The position numbers and the translations under genes were made by a program. The notes beneath the pieces are model-generated. The model ran no database searches, was not told where the DNA came from, and was given only the letters and a program-made list of their open reading frames with translations. A stretch of DNA of 64,000 nucleotides, taken from NCBI GenBank assembly GCA_964229355.1, contig CAXRDE010000024.1, forward strand, positions 62,001 through 126,000, given 5' to 3'. This document shows, one piece after another, positions 31,376 through 40,359 of this stretch (position 1 is its first letter; the number at the start of each line of letters is the position of its first letter). Origin of the DNA: CAXRDE01 sp964229355 (GTDB lineage Bacteria > Cyanobacteriota > Sericytochromatia > UBA7694).

Positions 31376-33401
31376 CGAAATGTGTAAGATATTTCAGGAC
31401 CTCAACCTTATCTGGCGTGTTTTTCATTTTGCGGGCAATATCAAGTGCTGTCTGACCTGTCTGATCCTTGAGATCCAGACGGGCCCCGTTAGAAACCAGT
31501 TCCATGACCATTGAGAAGGCATTCTCACGACGTACAGCAGACATTAGCGGCGTTTGGCCCTGGGTATCTGTGGCATTGATCTTCGCTCCCTTGTCCAGTA
31601 GCGCCTGAACACTCTGGACTCCGCCCAGGGCCGCGGCATAGAACAGAGCGGTTTTGCCCTGGGTATCTGTGGCATGCACGCGCGCGCCTTTGGCAAGTAA
31701 AATTTCGGTGGCTGTTTCCATGCCATCCTCAGCGCTACCTGCTGCGTACATCAAAACTGTCTTATGTGCCACATCCTGGGCGTTGGGATCGGCCCCCTTG
31801 TTAAGTAAGCTTCTGATTGCAAAGTCCGCATTACGCTCAGCCGCATACATCAAAGCCGTTTTTTGCTGGGCGTCGCGCGTGGGAAGATCTGCACCGTTTT
31901 CAAGGAGTTGTTCAACGATTTCTGAATCTCCCTGGGCGGCAGCGTACATTAGAACGCTCTGGCCCTTTTGATCCTGGGCATTTAAATCACTACCGCGGGC
32001 GTCTATCAGATACTGCACGATGTCACGTGTATTCGGCAGTTGTAAGGCATGCATTAAAGCGGTTTTGCCCTGCGCATCGGTGGCGTTGACATCGGCCTTG
32101 AGGGTCTCGACAAAATACGCGGGAAAATCTTTGGAAATCGTCATGGCCTGTGGATTGGTCACCGAGCGCACGGCATAGAACAAAGGGGTCATGCCCTGTT
32201 CTCCGCGTACGTCAGTGGGTAGATGGTGCTGTTCTACCAGATACTGCACCATCTCCAGACTGCCGCTATGGGCCGCGGATAAGATCAGTGGGAGGGTATT
32301 GGGAGCCTGCACAGGCAGCCCCTGGGTTTCGATTAAATAGGTCACCAGCTCCAGATAACCGCTCTTGACGGCAGCGTGCATTAAGGTTTCCCCTGTCTGC
32401 GTGACCAGCTCGGGATCTGCGTGGTGGTCAAGCAGCGCTTTGACTCTGTCAAGGGAAGCCGTGGCAGCTGCGTAGATTAGCGCGCTGCGGCCTTGCTTAT
32501 CCGTGGCGTTGACACGGGCCTGCTGCTGGAGCAAATACGTCAGAATCTCCTCTGCTTCGCCCAGGTTGTTCCCGCCTGCGGCCAGCATCAAGGCATTGAT
32601 CCCCTCTTGATCCTGGTGATCTATTGCAGCTCCCCCTTCCACGAGGGTTTTGACCCTGGCTAGTGAGCCGGCATCCACCGCAAACATCAGGGCTGATCTC
32701 CCCCTCTGATCCGTCGCATTGACCTGGGCTCCTTGTTTTAGCAAATACGTGAGAATAGTGTCTGTCTCTGCCTCGAAATTTCCACCGGCGACCTGCATCA
32801 AGACATTTTGCCCCTGCTTGTTTTGCTGATGGAGATTGGCCCCCTGTGTGACCAGAACTTTCACTTTGGCCAGGGAACCAGCGGAGACAGCCGCCATCAA
32901 AGGCGTGTTCCCCGATGTATCGGGTGCATCAAGGGGCGCACCCTGTGTCACCAATACCTGAACCATGTCCAGACTGCCATGCCGGGTAGCCGTATGCAGC
33001 GCTGTAGAGCCCCAGGCGTCTGTGAGCGTGAGATCTGCTCCCTGCTGCAAGGCTTGTTTGAGTGCAGCGAGATCGCCGATTTTTAGGCTGAGCATTAAAG
33101 CAGATTGCGGGCTCAGCCCCAGACTGCTGAGCTGGGCTCCTGCTGCTAGCAAACGCTTGATGCTGTCGAGATCCTCTTCATGCAAATTGATGTTGTCGAG
33201 ATCCACGGGCTGCAGGGCCTTCTTGAGTTGCTGGTTCAGCCGGGCCTGTTCCTGGGCACTGATGTGGCGGCGTGGCGAAGTTGCTGACGCGGCAGCCTGC
33301 GCTGATAAACAAGCAGCCTGACTGAAAGAGAGGCCAAAAGCGAGAGAGAGTAGGATATTTTTCATGGAGAACCCGTTTTTAAAAAGTGGATGGATATTCA
33401 T
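31359..33401 (-). CDS. Large exported ankyrin-repeat protein
   Basis: 680 residues with a signal peptide (core ILLSLAFGLSFSQAACLSA) followed by about 15 ankyrin repeats. Examples are DAWGSTALHTATRHGSLDMV, DQRGRSALMFAVDAGSLARV and DTQGQTPLMSAVRRENAFSM. They fill nearly the whole mature protein. Many repeats read ALMYAA, and the repeats show the strong internal similarity expected of recent duplication. The first ATG overlaps the upstream gene stop (ATGA), which supports coupling. A second ATG at 33365 gives a more normal signal peptide. Ankyrin arrays bind proteins; the partner is unknown. It is convergent with, and overlaps, the ABC permease. Confidence 0.92.
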   Translation of the reverse strand: MNIHPLFKNGFSMKNILLSLAFGLSFSQAACLSAQAAASATSPRRHISAQEQARLNQQLKKALQPVDLDNINLHEEDLDSIKRLLAAGAQLSSLGLSPQSALMLSLKIGDLAALKQALQQGADLTLTDAWGSTALHTATRHGSLDMVQVLVTQGAPLDAPDTSGNTPLMAAVSAGSLAKVKVLVTQGANLHQQNKQGQNVLMQVAGGNFEAETDTILTYLLKQGAQVNATDQRGRSALMFAVDAGSLARVKTLVEGGAAIDHQDQEGINALMLAAGGNNLGEAEEILTYLLQQQARVNATDKQGRSALIYAAATASLDRVKALLDHHADPELVTQTGETLMHAAVKSGYLELVTYLIETQGLPVQAPNTLPLILSAAHSGSLEMVQYLVEQHHLPTDVRGEQGMTPLFYAVRSVTNPQAMTISKDFPAYFVETLKADVNATDAQGKTALMHALQLPNTRDIVQYLIDARGSDLNAQDQKGQSVLMYAAAQGDSEIVEQLLENGADLPTRDAQQKTALMYAAERNADFAIRSLLNKGADPNAQDVAHKTVLMYAAGSAEDGMETATEILLAKGARVHATDTQGKTALFYAAALGGVQSVQALLDKGAKINATDTQGQTPLMSAVRRENAFSMVMELVSNGARLDLKDQTGQTALDIARKMKNTPDKVEVLKYLTHFVNGVE

Positions 33402-33718
33402 TTGAGTGCCCGAGATTCCAGGGTTTTGTGCCGGTCTGAGTCGGGCCAGTCTAGCTTTTTGACAAGATCCAGAGCCGTTTGGCCCTGCTTGTTTTTGAGC
33501 GTCTTAAAATCGGCGCCCTGCGTGATTAAGTGCTTGATACGCGCATCTTCATCATTAGCGTACGCTTCTCGGAGCTGTGCGTTTAATTCAGCTTGCCTTT
33601 TGTTGACTGCGCTTGTCACCACCGGATCACGCGCCTGAGCCGGTGGTGTTAGAAGGGGCCAGACGTTCAGTGGGGACAGGCTCAGGGCGAGCACAGAAGG
33701 CAAGAAAAATTTCGTCAT
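33398..33718 (-). CDS. Small exported ankyrin protein
   Basis: 106 residues. A signal peptide (PSVLALSLSPLNVWPLLTPPAQA) is followed by a helical stretch and one ankyrin-like repeat (ARIKHLITQGADFKTLKNKQ then GQTALDLVKKLDW). It ends in an ATGA overlap with the large ankyrin gene, so the two are translated together. The single repeat resembles the last repeat of the large protein (GQTALDIARKM). It may cap or pair with it in the periplasm, which is inference. Confidence 0.75.
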   Translation of the reverse strand: MTKFFLPSVLALSLSPLNVWPLLTPPAQARDPVVTSAVNKRQAELNAQLREAYANDEDARIKHLITQGADFKTLKNKQGQTALDLVKKLDWPDSDRHKTLESRALK

Positions 33719-33964
33719 GGGTTATCTTTCTGGGGTGGTTCTTCAGAGGGGGCGCTGATGGCATCATAACAGAACGGCCGGCAGATTGAAGATTGGGATT
33801 ATCTCTAACGGAATCTTATTGCTCGGGTTACAAATGACTGAAGGTCGTTTCTACAATCAAAATCATTTGCAGAGCGAAGCGGCGTCAAGTGCATTTTGCG
33901 CGAGTTAGCCACATTCCTTTTATGAAACGAATCATCCAGAAGGATCATAGCTTTTCATTTTTAC

Positions 33965-36900
33965 TTATAAATTTACTTTAGGATAATGTTGCCTGACTAT
34001 ATTTTGATCGTTTTCAGAATGTTCAAAACTCTGGAAATGTTTTTTCACATTTTGCCATCTAACATCATTATTCTTTAGCCATTCTAAAACTAGATTCTTC
34101 ACAAGAATTTGATCAGTCTCAGAGAAGATTCTAACCATTTCCTTAAGAATTAAATTTTGATTAGAAGGTAGCAATTCAAATTTAATGAGATCAGGCAAGT
34201 CCTTAAAAATCTCCTCAATCGTTGCCCTGCTCATGTCATCTTCCAATTTAGTGACTTCTGAGATGAGTTCTAATAGTTCTTCGTTTTGAAACTCGGTATG
34301 TTTATCTACGATTTCAGCCCAAATCCTTTTTCTGCTTTCATCACTTACGGATTCATCGGCCATCATATGAGAAAGAAGTTTTCTTCGCTCTTTATAGCTC
34401 CCAACAAAACAACCCAGAATGTCATCATCTCCAATTTTTAAATCAACTGAATTTGAGTTGAGAATTATTTTTATTGATGAGTAAGCTGTAGATGCATCTG
34501 AAACTTTTGCTTGGTGAGAAATGATTTCAAATAGATGTTTGAGCGTTGATTCATGATTTGCAGAATTCAAAATAGATTCAAGAGACTTTTCTTGTAAAGG
34601 TTGTTCAAACAAGAGAAATGTGTAGACTGCTGATTCTTGATCTTTCTTCCACAATATGGAAGCACTCTCAATAACTCTTGTAGGGTCGCCCTCGTCTGCT
34701 AGTTTCAAGTTTACTAGAGACGCTAAGGATCTATTTACATTGCCGCTTATTTTAGAAGCTTCATAGTATTGATTGAAAACATCTTGGGGTCGATAGACTT
34801 TAGTTGCATGCTCATCTTCAGGCCACCAATCCTCCATTATTTTCTGATGAAGGGTTTCATAGACAGCAGGCACGGCAACGTTTTGCATAAAGATATATCG
34901 AAAATCCTCGTATACTTCGGGACTATCGCTCAAATATATCATGGGAGCAAACACACCGAAGTTCTTATTTATGATCGCTTGATTCCCATTGTTCTTTTTG
35001 TATTCTTCAATGACATAACGGAAAGAAGTGTTTAACAGCCCTGAGTTAATCAAGAATTTCTGACCTTCAACACCAATTTTTTTTACGAATCTTTCTGCAG
35101 TATCTGAGCCAATTTCTGTGAGTGGTTGTTTTAGTTTGTTTGATAATTGCTTGAACAATACTTCTTTAAGTTTTTCGTTTAAGCCAACAAAATTATCTGC
35201 AATCCACTCGCAGAATACTTCATTGAGGGAATCTGGCCATCTTTGAATCCATATATTTAGTACTATTTGAATCTGCTCTTCGCTTGCAAATGGATGAATT
35301 ATGTTGAGTAGGTATAATGCCTGATTAAAGTATTGGGGTTCTTTTTGAGTCAAGGCAATATCATGAAGTGCGTTAATGGCTTGAAGAATGGTAGTCTTAA
35401 CATTATCGTCAAGGGATGCGATTTTTAATGAAACAACACGGCAAGCAATTGAGAAAAACTCATCCCAAGGTTCTAGTTTCCATGCACCTTGTTCTTGAAG
35501 AGCAAGAGTTAATCTCTGAAAAACAGCAGCAGTAATTAATGAAATCGCATTGTTTTCTATCAGTTTAATATTTTTCTCGAAATAATTCCATGAGAATTTC
35601 ACTAATTGGCTAGGCTGAATTTGCACAATTTGCTGCAGATGTGTCCCAAAAGATTCAAGAGTCTCTTGTCCTGAATTATTGATTATGGAATTATATATTA
35701 TCTCTAATCTATGGATTGTTCTTTCCATCTGAATGACTTCTGCTATTTTTGGATGAGTAGTGAGTTCTGTAAGTATTAGTTTTGTGTACTGCTCTCCTAT
35801 CAAAGGGAGCAGATTATTTTCGAAGCTATTGAACCAACCTTCTAGTAATTCGAAAGGAAGAGTGGTTTTAACTTTTCCATCAACAGAATAATTTCTTTGA
35901 AGAAGCCAATCACGCAAAGCACTATCCTCTTGTTCACCAAGGGTACTTACTCTTTCTCTAATGGCTAAAACTAATTCTGTAGCTTGAAGAATTAAACTCT
36001 TTCCTTGTTCAGCTGTTGGTGTATCTTGTCTCGAACCAATTTTAAAATTCATTGGTTCTTCACTTTGGAAAAAGTCTGCGATAAATGCTTTTGCGACTTC
36101 TTTTTGTTCAGCATTATCGGCACGTTTAATGACGTCACCAATAGAATCTAAGCCAATCATTGATCTTAGTGCATTTGATGTTGCAATTCTATTTGCTAAT
36201 GGCTTAATAAAATATGAAACATCACCGGAAGGAAATCTATTTGCAAGGGATGCAACTGCTTGAGCGGCTAAATCTTGGCGAGTATCAGTCTCATGAATTA
36301 TATCGTCAAGTATGACTTGTAATATTCTCATGTTGTCATTAGTAAGTTGTTTGTTATCGTATTGACGTCCAAAACCATCTAAGACTCCCTGATGGTCTCC
36401 CGAAACTACAGCATGGAAAATTGCAATTTGTTTGTCCCCAAGTTTTCTTGCAATTGGATCTTGTGATAACTCAATAAATGCTTGTAAACTTACAGGCCAT
36501 TTGATTCCTCTGAGGCTCGCAATATATTGTCTGAGAGAACTAAATTTATCTTTTAGCGAATACTCTTTCTTTCCATCAGCATCTGTTTCATTGAGATATT
36601 TGCTTAGAATTAATTTGGATTTGTAAGATAATTCTTCATGTTGAATGGTTTCATTAATGAAAAAATCTGTAAACAAATCTATTAGACTAGGCTCGTCAAT
36701 TAAATCATTATAGAACTGCGGATAATCCACTTTAAATGTTGATAGAACCGCCAGTACTAATGGGTGGTTTGTAACAGCTCCTTTTGTGAGGCCTCCTGGC
36801 CTTGAAGATCCATCACCTTCGTGTTCTCTTTTATTTGCAATCCACCAACTTTGGAGGAATGCGTTTAAAATTTGCAAGGCATTTCTTGGGCTTTGTACAG

Positions 36901-38047
36901 ACACATGTATCATTCTGTCAACAATATTTTCAATCTTCACTCCCTTGTCTTCAATAGAATTCGCAATTATTTGCAAGTCATGAGATTTAAATTTTTCAAT
37001 GATGTAGTTTCGCATATCTAATTTTGGAAAGGGGGGTATCTCTAAACGAAACTGAAACAAACGATCTAAATATCTCTTTGCCTCATCTTTACTAACTATC
37101 ATGCCTGTTTGTGCACGTCTAGTTAGAGCTTCAGTAATTTTCTCTTCATCACATGAGATGACAAACACCATCCCTAACCCAGATGGAAGCTTTTCTTCGG
37201 AAATTTCCATAAAACTTCTTACTGCTTCTATTCCACTAATCATCTCATCTGCCGGAAGACGATCAAGATCATCTACAAAAACTACAATTCTTGAAATTTT
37301 ATGATTTTTTTTCTTGAAATCAATAATCTGTTCCAACAACAACATCTCGAACTCTTCAATAGCTGTAATTGGCTCCTTTAGATGGGTTACTCTGTCATAT
37401 CTTTGAAAGACGAATTTATCAAATGAAAAGCCTTTCCCGACAAAGTAAGTAAAGGCAGTCACTCCAAGCAGAGCAAAAAATATAGCCCCGTATTTATAGA
37501 CCTCTTCAACGGGAAAGGCAAGTGTGGCCAATATGCCTCCAATTAGAATAACAAGTGAAAAAATTGCAAGAGAAATTGTAAATGGAACAAGCCACCATAC
37601 AGCACTCTCATAAATTTCATTCAAGATTTGCTGCCAAGTTTTAGGTTTTAATTGAGGAGTAGATGTTTTGGTGAACAACTGATCTTTTATATACGTCGGG
37701 TCGCCTCCGAGCTCTTCATATAAATACTTCAGAAGCGCTCTCTTTAAATTTTCCCCGCCAAATCTCCAGGCATTAAAATTAATATATTGGATTTGTTTTT
37801 TTCGTTGGATAGAATTTGATAATTCTCGAGTATAAAGGTTCTTGATACTACTTTTCCCTGTTCCCCATTTGCCCAACAAACCAATACTAAAAGGCGGATT
37901 ATGTTTCGGATTCTCAATAATGCTCTTTAGTGCCGAAGCAAAATGTCTATGCCCAAATGCATCTTTCTCAACGCCATCAATCTCTCTATCGAGAATAGTT
38001 GGCATTTCAATTCGAGTTAAATCTATTAAATCATTCTGCTTATCCAT
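33965..38047 (-). CDS. KAP-family P-loop NTPase with inserted membrane segment
   Basis: 1360 residues. The N-terminal P-loop domain has Walker A GKWGTGKS (59-66) and FNAWRF, the KAP signature. Two or more hydrophobic segments are inserted (about 145-205, WWLVPFTISLAIFSLVILIG and following), and Walker B is IVVFVDDLDRLP. This insertion of helices between Walker A and B is a KAP hallmark. The remaining about 900 residues are helical and unassigned. KAP proteins include animal Kidins220 and PifA, the F-plasmid exclusion protein, so a role in phage or plasmid defence is plausible but not shown. AAGGA precedes the ATG. The gene is strongly A/T-rich compared with all neighbours, a sign of transfer. 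Confidence 0.9.
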   Translation of the reverse strand: MDKQNDLIDLTRIEMPTILDREIDGVEKDAFGHRHFASALKSIIENPKHNPPFSIGLLGKWGTGKSSIKNLYTRELSNSIQRKKQIQYINFNAWRFGGENLKRALLKYLYEELGGDPTYIKDQLFTKTSTPQLKPKTWQQILNEIYESAVWWLVPFTISLAIFSLVILIGGILATLAFPVEEVYKYGAIFFALLGVTAFTYFVGKGFSFDKFVFQRYDRVTHLKEPITAIEEFEMLLLEQIIDFKKKNHKISRIVVFVDDLDRLPADEMISGIEAVRSFMEISEEKLPSGLGMVFVISCDEEKITEALTRRAQTGMIVSKDEAKRYLDRLFQFRLEIPPFPKLDMRNYIIEKFKSHDLQIIANSIEDKGVKIENIVDRMIHVSVQSPRNALQILNAFLQSWWIANKREHEGDGSSRPGGLTKGAVTNHPLVLAVLSTFKVDYPQFYNDLIDEPSLIDLFTDFFINETIQHEELSYKSKLILSKYLNETDADGKKEYSLKDKFSSLRQYIASLRGIKWPVSLQAFIELSQDPIARKLGDKQIAIFHAVVSGDHQGVLDGFGRQYDNKQLTNDNMRILQVILDDIIHETDTRQDLAAQAVASLANRFPSGDVSYFIKPLANRIATSNALRSMIGLDSIGDVIKRADNAEQKEVAKAFIADFFQSEEPMNFKIGSRQDTPTAEQGKSLILQATELVLAIRERVSTLGEQEDSALRDWLLQRNYSVDGKVKTTLPFELLEGWFNSFENNLLPLIGEQYTKLILTELTTHPKIAEVIQMERTIHRLEIIYNSIINNSGQETLESFGTHLQQIVQIQPSQLVKFSWNYFEKNIKLIENNAISLITAAVFQRLTLALQEQGAWKLEPWDEFFSIACRVVSLKIASLDDNVKTTILQAINALHDIALTQKEPQYFNQALYLLNIIHPFASEEQIQIVLNIWIQRWPDSLNEVFCEWIADNFVGLNEKLKEVLFKQLSNKLKQPLTEIGSDTAERFVKKIGVEGQKFLINSGLLNTSFRYVIEEYKKNNGNQAIINKNFGVFAPMIYLSDSPEVYEDFRYIFMQNVAVPAVYETLHQKIMEDWWPEDEHATKVYRPQDVFNQYYEASKISGNVNRSLASLVNLKLADEGDPTRVIESASILWKKDQESAVYTFLLFEQPLQEKSLESILNSANHESTLKHLFEIISHQAKVSDASTAYSSIKIILNSNSVDLKIGDDDILGCFVGSYKERRKLLSHMMADESVSDESRKRIWAEIVDKHTEFQNEELLELISEVTKLEDDMSRATIEEIFKDLPDLIKFELLPSNQNLILKEMVRIFSETDQILVKNLVLEWLKNNDVRWQNVKKHFQSFEHSENDQNIVRQHYPKVNL

Positions 38048-38094
38048 TATTCCTTAAGACTCCTCAGAGTTTAAAAAGCACAATTCACTACGCT

Positions 38095-38132
38095 GCATTC
38101 ACCGGCTTGTCCGGTGCAATGCTTTGTTAGCC
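38095..38132 (-). repeat. attC-like hairpin at the 3' end of the membrane protein gene
   Basis: On the minus strand, GGCTAAC is followed by AAAGCA and an imperfect hairpin with arms GCATT-G-CACCGG and CCGGTG-AATGC around ACAAG. There is one unpaired G in the 5' arm. The stop codon of the upstream gene lies inside the hairpin, giving the tail NKALHRTSR. An R-type heptamer, a spacer, a stem with an extrahelical base and a gene reading into it are features of integron attC sites. The matching right-hand heptamer (GTTAGCC) is not present beyond the stem, so the site would be partial. Confidence 0.5.
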
Positions 38133-39028
38133 TTTTTATGTTTTCGATTTATGAAGTAGAGACGGATATTACTCAAAATAGTTAACAATTTCCCTATAAC
38201 AACATAGAAAACCCAGCTGCGGTACTTTGCTTCAAAGGACTTTTCAAAGCCATGGCCATAGTTGTCTTTTCTAAGCTGACTGGCATCAATAACCTCAACA
38301 TCAACGCATTGGATCTTTCCGTTTATTGCTTGAACTATTAGAAACTCTTGAAGAGCCTCACTCGACGAAAGCGAATCTTCAGTTAGTCTGAATTTCTCGA
38401 ATCGCGGATAGTTGTAGTCGTTAGCATAAATAGGGACTGTTCTTTTATATCCATCTTCTGTGTGCAATCTAGCTAAATACTTAACATCTGATCCATAATA
38501 TCCTACGCCTTCTTTTGGGCGCATTGGAATTATTGACGCTGTCATATGGTTATTGAAAAAATCAAAAATAGGGTCCCATCTATCTATCCACTCTTTCACC
38601 ACATACTTTCCATGAGAAGTTGATAGAACGAGATTCATCTTTACCTTTGTTGAGTCGATCAGCTTATTGAGTTTAATCCGATTCATGTTTACACAATAGA
38701 AATCAACTGGCCCATAATGATTTGTGCATGATTCATATGATTTTAAAATTTTTGGTTCATGCTCAAAATCATCTAGTTCGATATAGTAGTTAGCTCCAAC
38801 CCGCAAAAAGATCTTAAATATAATTACAGATCTATCCTTGAAATTCTCTAGAGTAATACTGCTTACATATTTATCTTCTGCGTATGCACTCGAACTAATG
38901 CAAAACTGACCTTTTATATGTATCCCAGACTTTCTTCGGTAATTTCTAACCGCAAAATACAAAGCTGTAAGCGATACCGCCAAAGCTATGTAAGGAATGA
39001 AATCCTTGATGCTCAAATCATGCTCCAT
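38099..39028 (-). CDS. Membrane-anchored hypothetical protein beside the KAP NTPase
   Basis: 309 residues. One N-terminal membrane helix (FIPYIALAVSLTALYFAVRN) is followed by a soluble domain of unknown family, then a second hydrophobic stretch near the C-terminus (WVFYVVIGKLLTILSNI). The tail KANKALHRTSR is read out of the attC-like hairpin. The gene is A/T-rich like the KAP gene, 50 bases downstream of which the KAP start codon lies on the same strand. There is no ribosome binding site, and a GTTAGCC lies 5 bases before the ATG (39034-39040), as in integron cassettes. It may cooperate with the KAP NTPase at the membrane, which is inference. Confidence 0.7.
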   Translation of the reverse strand: MEHDLSIKDFIPYIALAVSLTALYFAVRNYRRKSGIHIKGQFCISSSAYAEDKYVSSITLENFKDRSVIIFKIFLRVGANYYIELDDFEHEPKILKSYESCTNHYGPVDFYCVNMNRIKLNKLIDSTKVKMNLVLSTSHGKYVVKEWIDRWDPIFDFFNNHMTASIIPMRPKEGVGYYGSDVKYLARLHTEDGYKRTVPIYANDYNYPRFEKFRLTEDSLSSSEALQEFLIVQAINGKIQCVDVEVIDASQLRKDNYGHGFEKSFEAKYRSWVFYVVIGKLLTILSNIRLYFINRKHKKANKALHRTSR

Positions 39029-39403
39029 TATGAGGCTAACAGTGCTTGAATAGATCTATTAAACACGCAAATGCCGTGTTTAATAAGCCCCTTGTTTATC
39101 ACACTCCATTGAACCATACACGTTCTCTCAAAACAAGCCCCAAACCCTGATGAATCAATCATCAAAGCCCCCCTCTCTCTAAAATGCTCCCCCTGTATAA
39201 CACGCAGATTTGCATGTTTTCACCGCTGTGCGTAGCGGTGCTGTCCATAAGCGTAAAGCTCACTATCGTTTGCTAACGCTTAGTGGCAAGAGCCTTCTAA
39301 GCATCAGCGATGCTATTCTGTCTCGTAAGGCTCGCAAGCTCACCAACGATCCAAGATCCCTTCGGCTCTGAAAGAAGCTCTTAACCGACGCGTTTAACAC
39401 ACA
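39029..39403. other. Structured non-coding region of 375 bases
   Basis: No credible gene. It holds GTTAGCC on the minus strand (39034-39040) and an 11-base-pair perfect hairpin (39057-39085). It also has a hairpin CACCGCT/AGCGGTG (39221-39240), an inverted pair TAAGCGT/ACGCTTA (39248-39254 and 39276-39282) and AGCATC/GATGCT (39300-39314). The density of inverted repeats and of GTTAGC/GCTAAC-type motifs suggests decayed recombination sites, a small repeat element or a structured RNA. Confidence 0.45.
39057..39085. repeat. Perfect hairpin TATTAAACACG / CGTGTTTAATA
   Basis: Arms of 11 bases pair perfectly around the loop CAAATGC. It lies 17 bases beyond the GTTAGCC motif that precedes the membrane protein gene. 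It has no T-run, so it is not a simple terminator. It could be the central stem of a second attC-like site or an operator. Confidence 0.55.
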
Positions 39404-40123
39404 TTATCCCCGCCCCTGCAACATCTCTCCCAGGGTTACAAAACGAAAGCCTTTGGCCCTGAGTCCTTCAATAATCAGGGGCACGGCCTGACGCGAGCTT
39501 TCGCGGCTGGGGTACATCACGTGCAACAAAATCACCGAGCCGGGTTGGGCCTTGTCAATGACGTGCTGGGCCAGGGCTTCGGGGCTTTGGCTGAGTTGCG
39601 GGTCGCTATCGGGCTCCAGATCCCACAGGGCGGTGATGCGGTTGTGCTGGGCCAAATACCAGGGCAGCACCACCAGCCGCTTGCCATAAGGCGGGCGAAA
39701 GAGAATGGGGCCTTGCCAACCCGCTGCGCGAATCGCCGCATCGGTACGCTCAATTTCTTGTGCCACAAAGCGGGGGCTTTTAAAGACCATGCGTCGGTGC
39801 GAGTAGCTGTGGTTGCCCAGTTCATGGCCTGCTTTAACGAGCTGTTGAGCAGCCTGCGGGTGCTGTTCGCTTTCGGCACCCGTCACAAAGAAGGTGGCCT
39901 TGATCTGGTGCTGCGCTAGCAATTGAATCATGGCCTCGGTGTAGTCTGGCATGGGGCCGTCGTCAAAGGTCAGTGCCACCTGCTTGTGGGGTGTCTCCAC
40001 GCGTGTGACCAGCTGGCCAAACACCTGATAATGCCGTGAACTGCTCAGCTTCCATAGCCCCAGCACGCTCAACAGCAATACCAGAACCGCCACAAAGCTC
40101 CACCCCAGACTATGACGCACCAT
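39404..40123 (-). CDS. Polysaccharide deacetylase (NodB domain), membrane-anchored
   Basis: 239 residues from the ATG at 40123. A GTG at 40171 would add 16 residues and overlap the zinc-ribbon gene. An N-terminal membrane anchor (WSFVAVLVLLLSVLGLW) is followed by the NodB domain: LTFDDGPMPD, GNHSYSH (metal ligands), FRPPYGK and VILLHV. CE4 enzymes remove N-acetyl groups from peptidoglycan, chitin or exopolysaccharide outside the membrane. It is the last gene of a tightly packed run of five. Confidence 0.9.
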   Translation of the reverse strand: MVRHSLGWSFVAVLVLLLSVLGLWKLSSSRHYQVFGQLVTRVETPHKQVALTFDDGPMPDYTEAMIQLLAQHQIKATFFVTGAESEQHPQAAQQLVKAGHELGNHSYSHRRMVFKSPRFVAQEIERTDAAIRAAGWQGPILFRPPYGKRLVVLPWYLAQHNRITALWDLEPDSDPQLSQSPEALAQHVIDKAQPGSVILLHVMYPSRESSRQAVPLIIEGLRAKGFRFVTLGEMLQGRG

Positions 40124-40137
40124 CTTGCGCACGGCGA

Positions 40138-40359
40138 TTACAACGCGGCGTAAAGTTCCAAATAGCCGCACTGAGTACAGCGGGCACCTGAAACCTTGTA
40201 GACCTCGTTATCGGGTACCTTAAAGGCACCGCTCCATTTGCCCTTTTCAGGGTTTTCTTCGTCGATCCACTTCGCTTGAATAAGGTGGCCCGAACTGCCC
40301 GTGTGATCCGCCAAAACCCCTTTGTTCATGGGGCCATTGCATTTGATACAGGTCGTCAT
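40138..40359 (-). CDS. Small zinc-ribbon protein
   Basis: 73 residues with two Cys pairs, CIKC and CTQC-G (MTTCIKCNGPMNKG near the start and ARCTQCGYLELY near the end). They form a probable zinc ribbon around the segment IQAKWIDEENPEKGKWSGAF. It resembles the small DUF6487-type (PF20097) zinc-ribbon proteins, with moderate certainty and unknown function. AAAGGAA precedes the chosen ATG, which overlaps the NUDIX stop as ATGA. Confidence 0.7.
   Translation of the reverse strand: MTTCIKCNGPMNKGVLADHTGSSGHLIQAKWIDEENPEKGKWSGAFKVPDNEVYKVSGARCTQCGYLELYAAL

Noticed and set aside
39057..39085. Interpretation of the 11-base-pair hairpin as a terminator
   Set aside because: No T-run follows on either strand, and neither neighbour ends there (both minus-strand genes have other orientation or distance).
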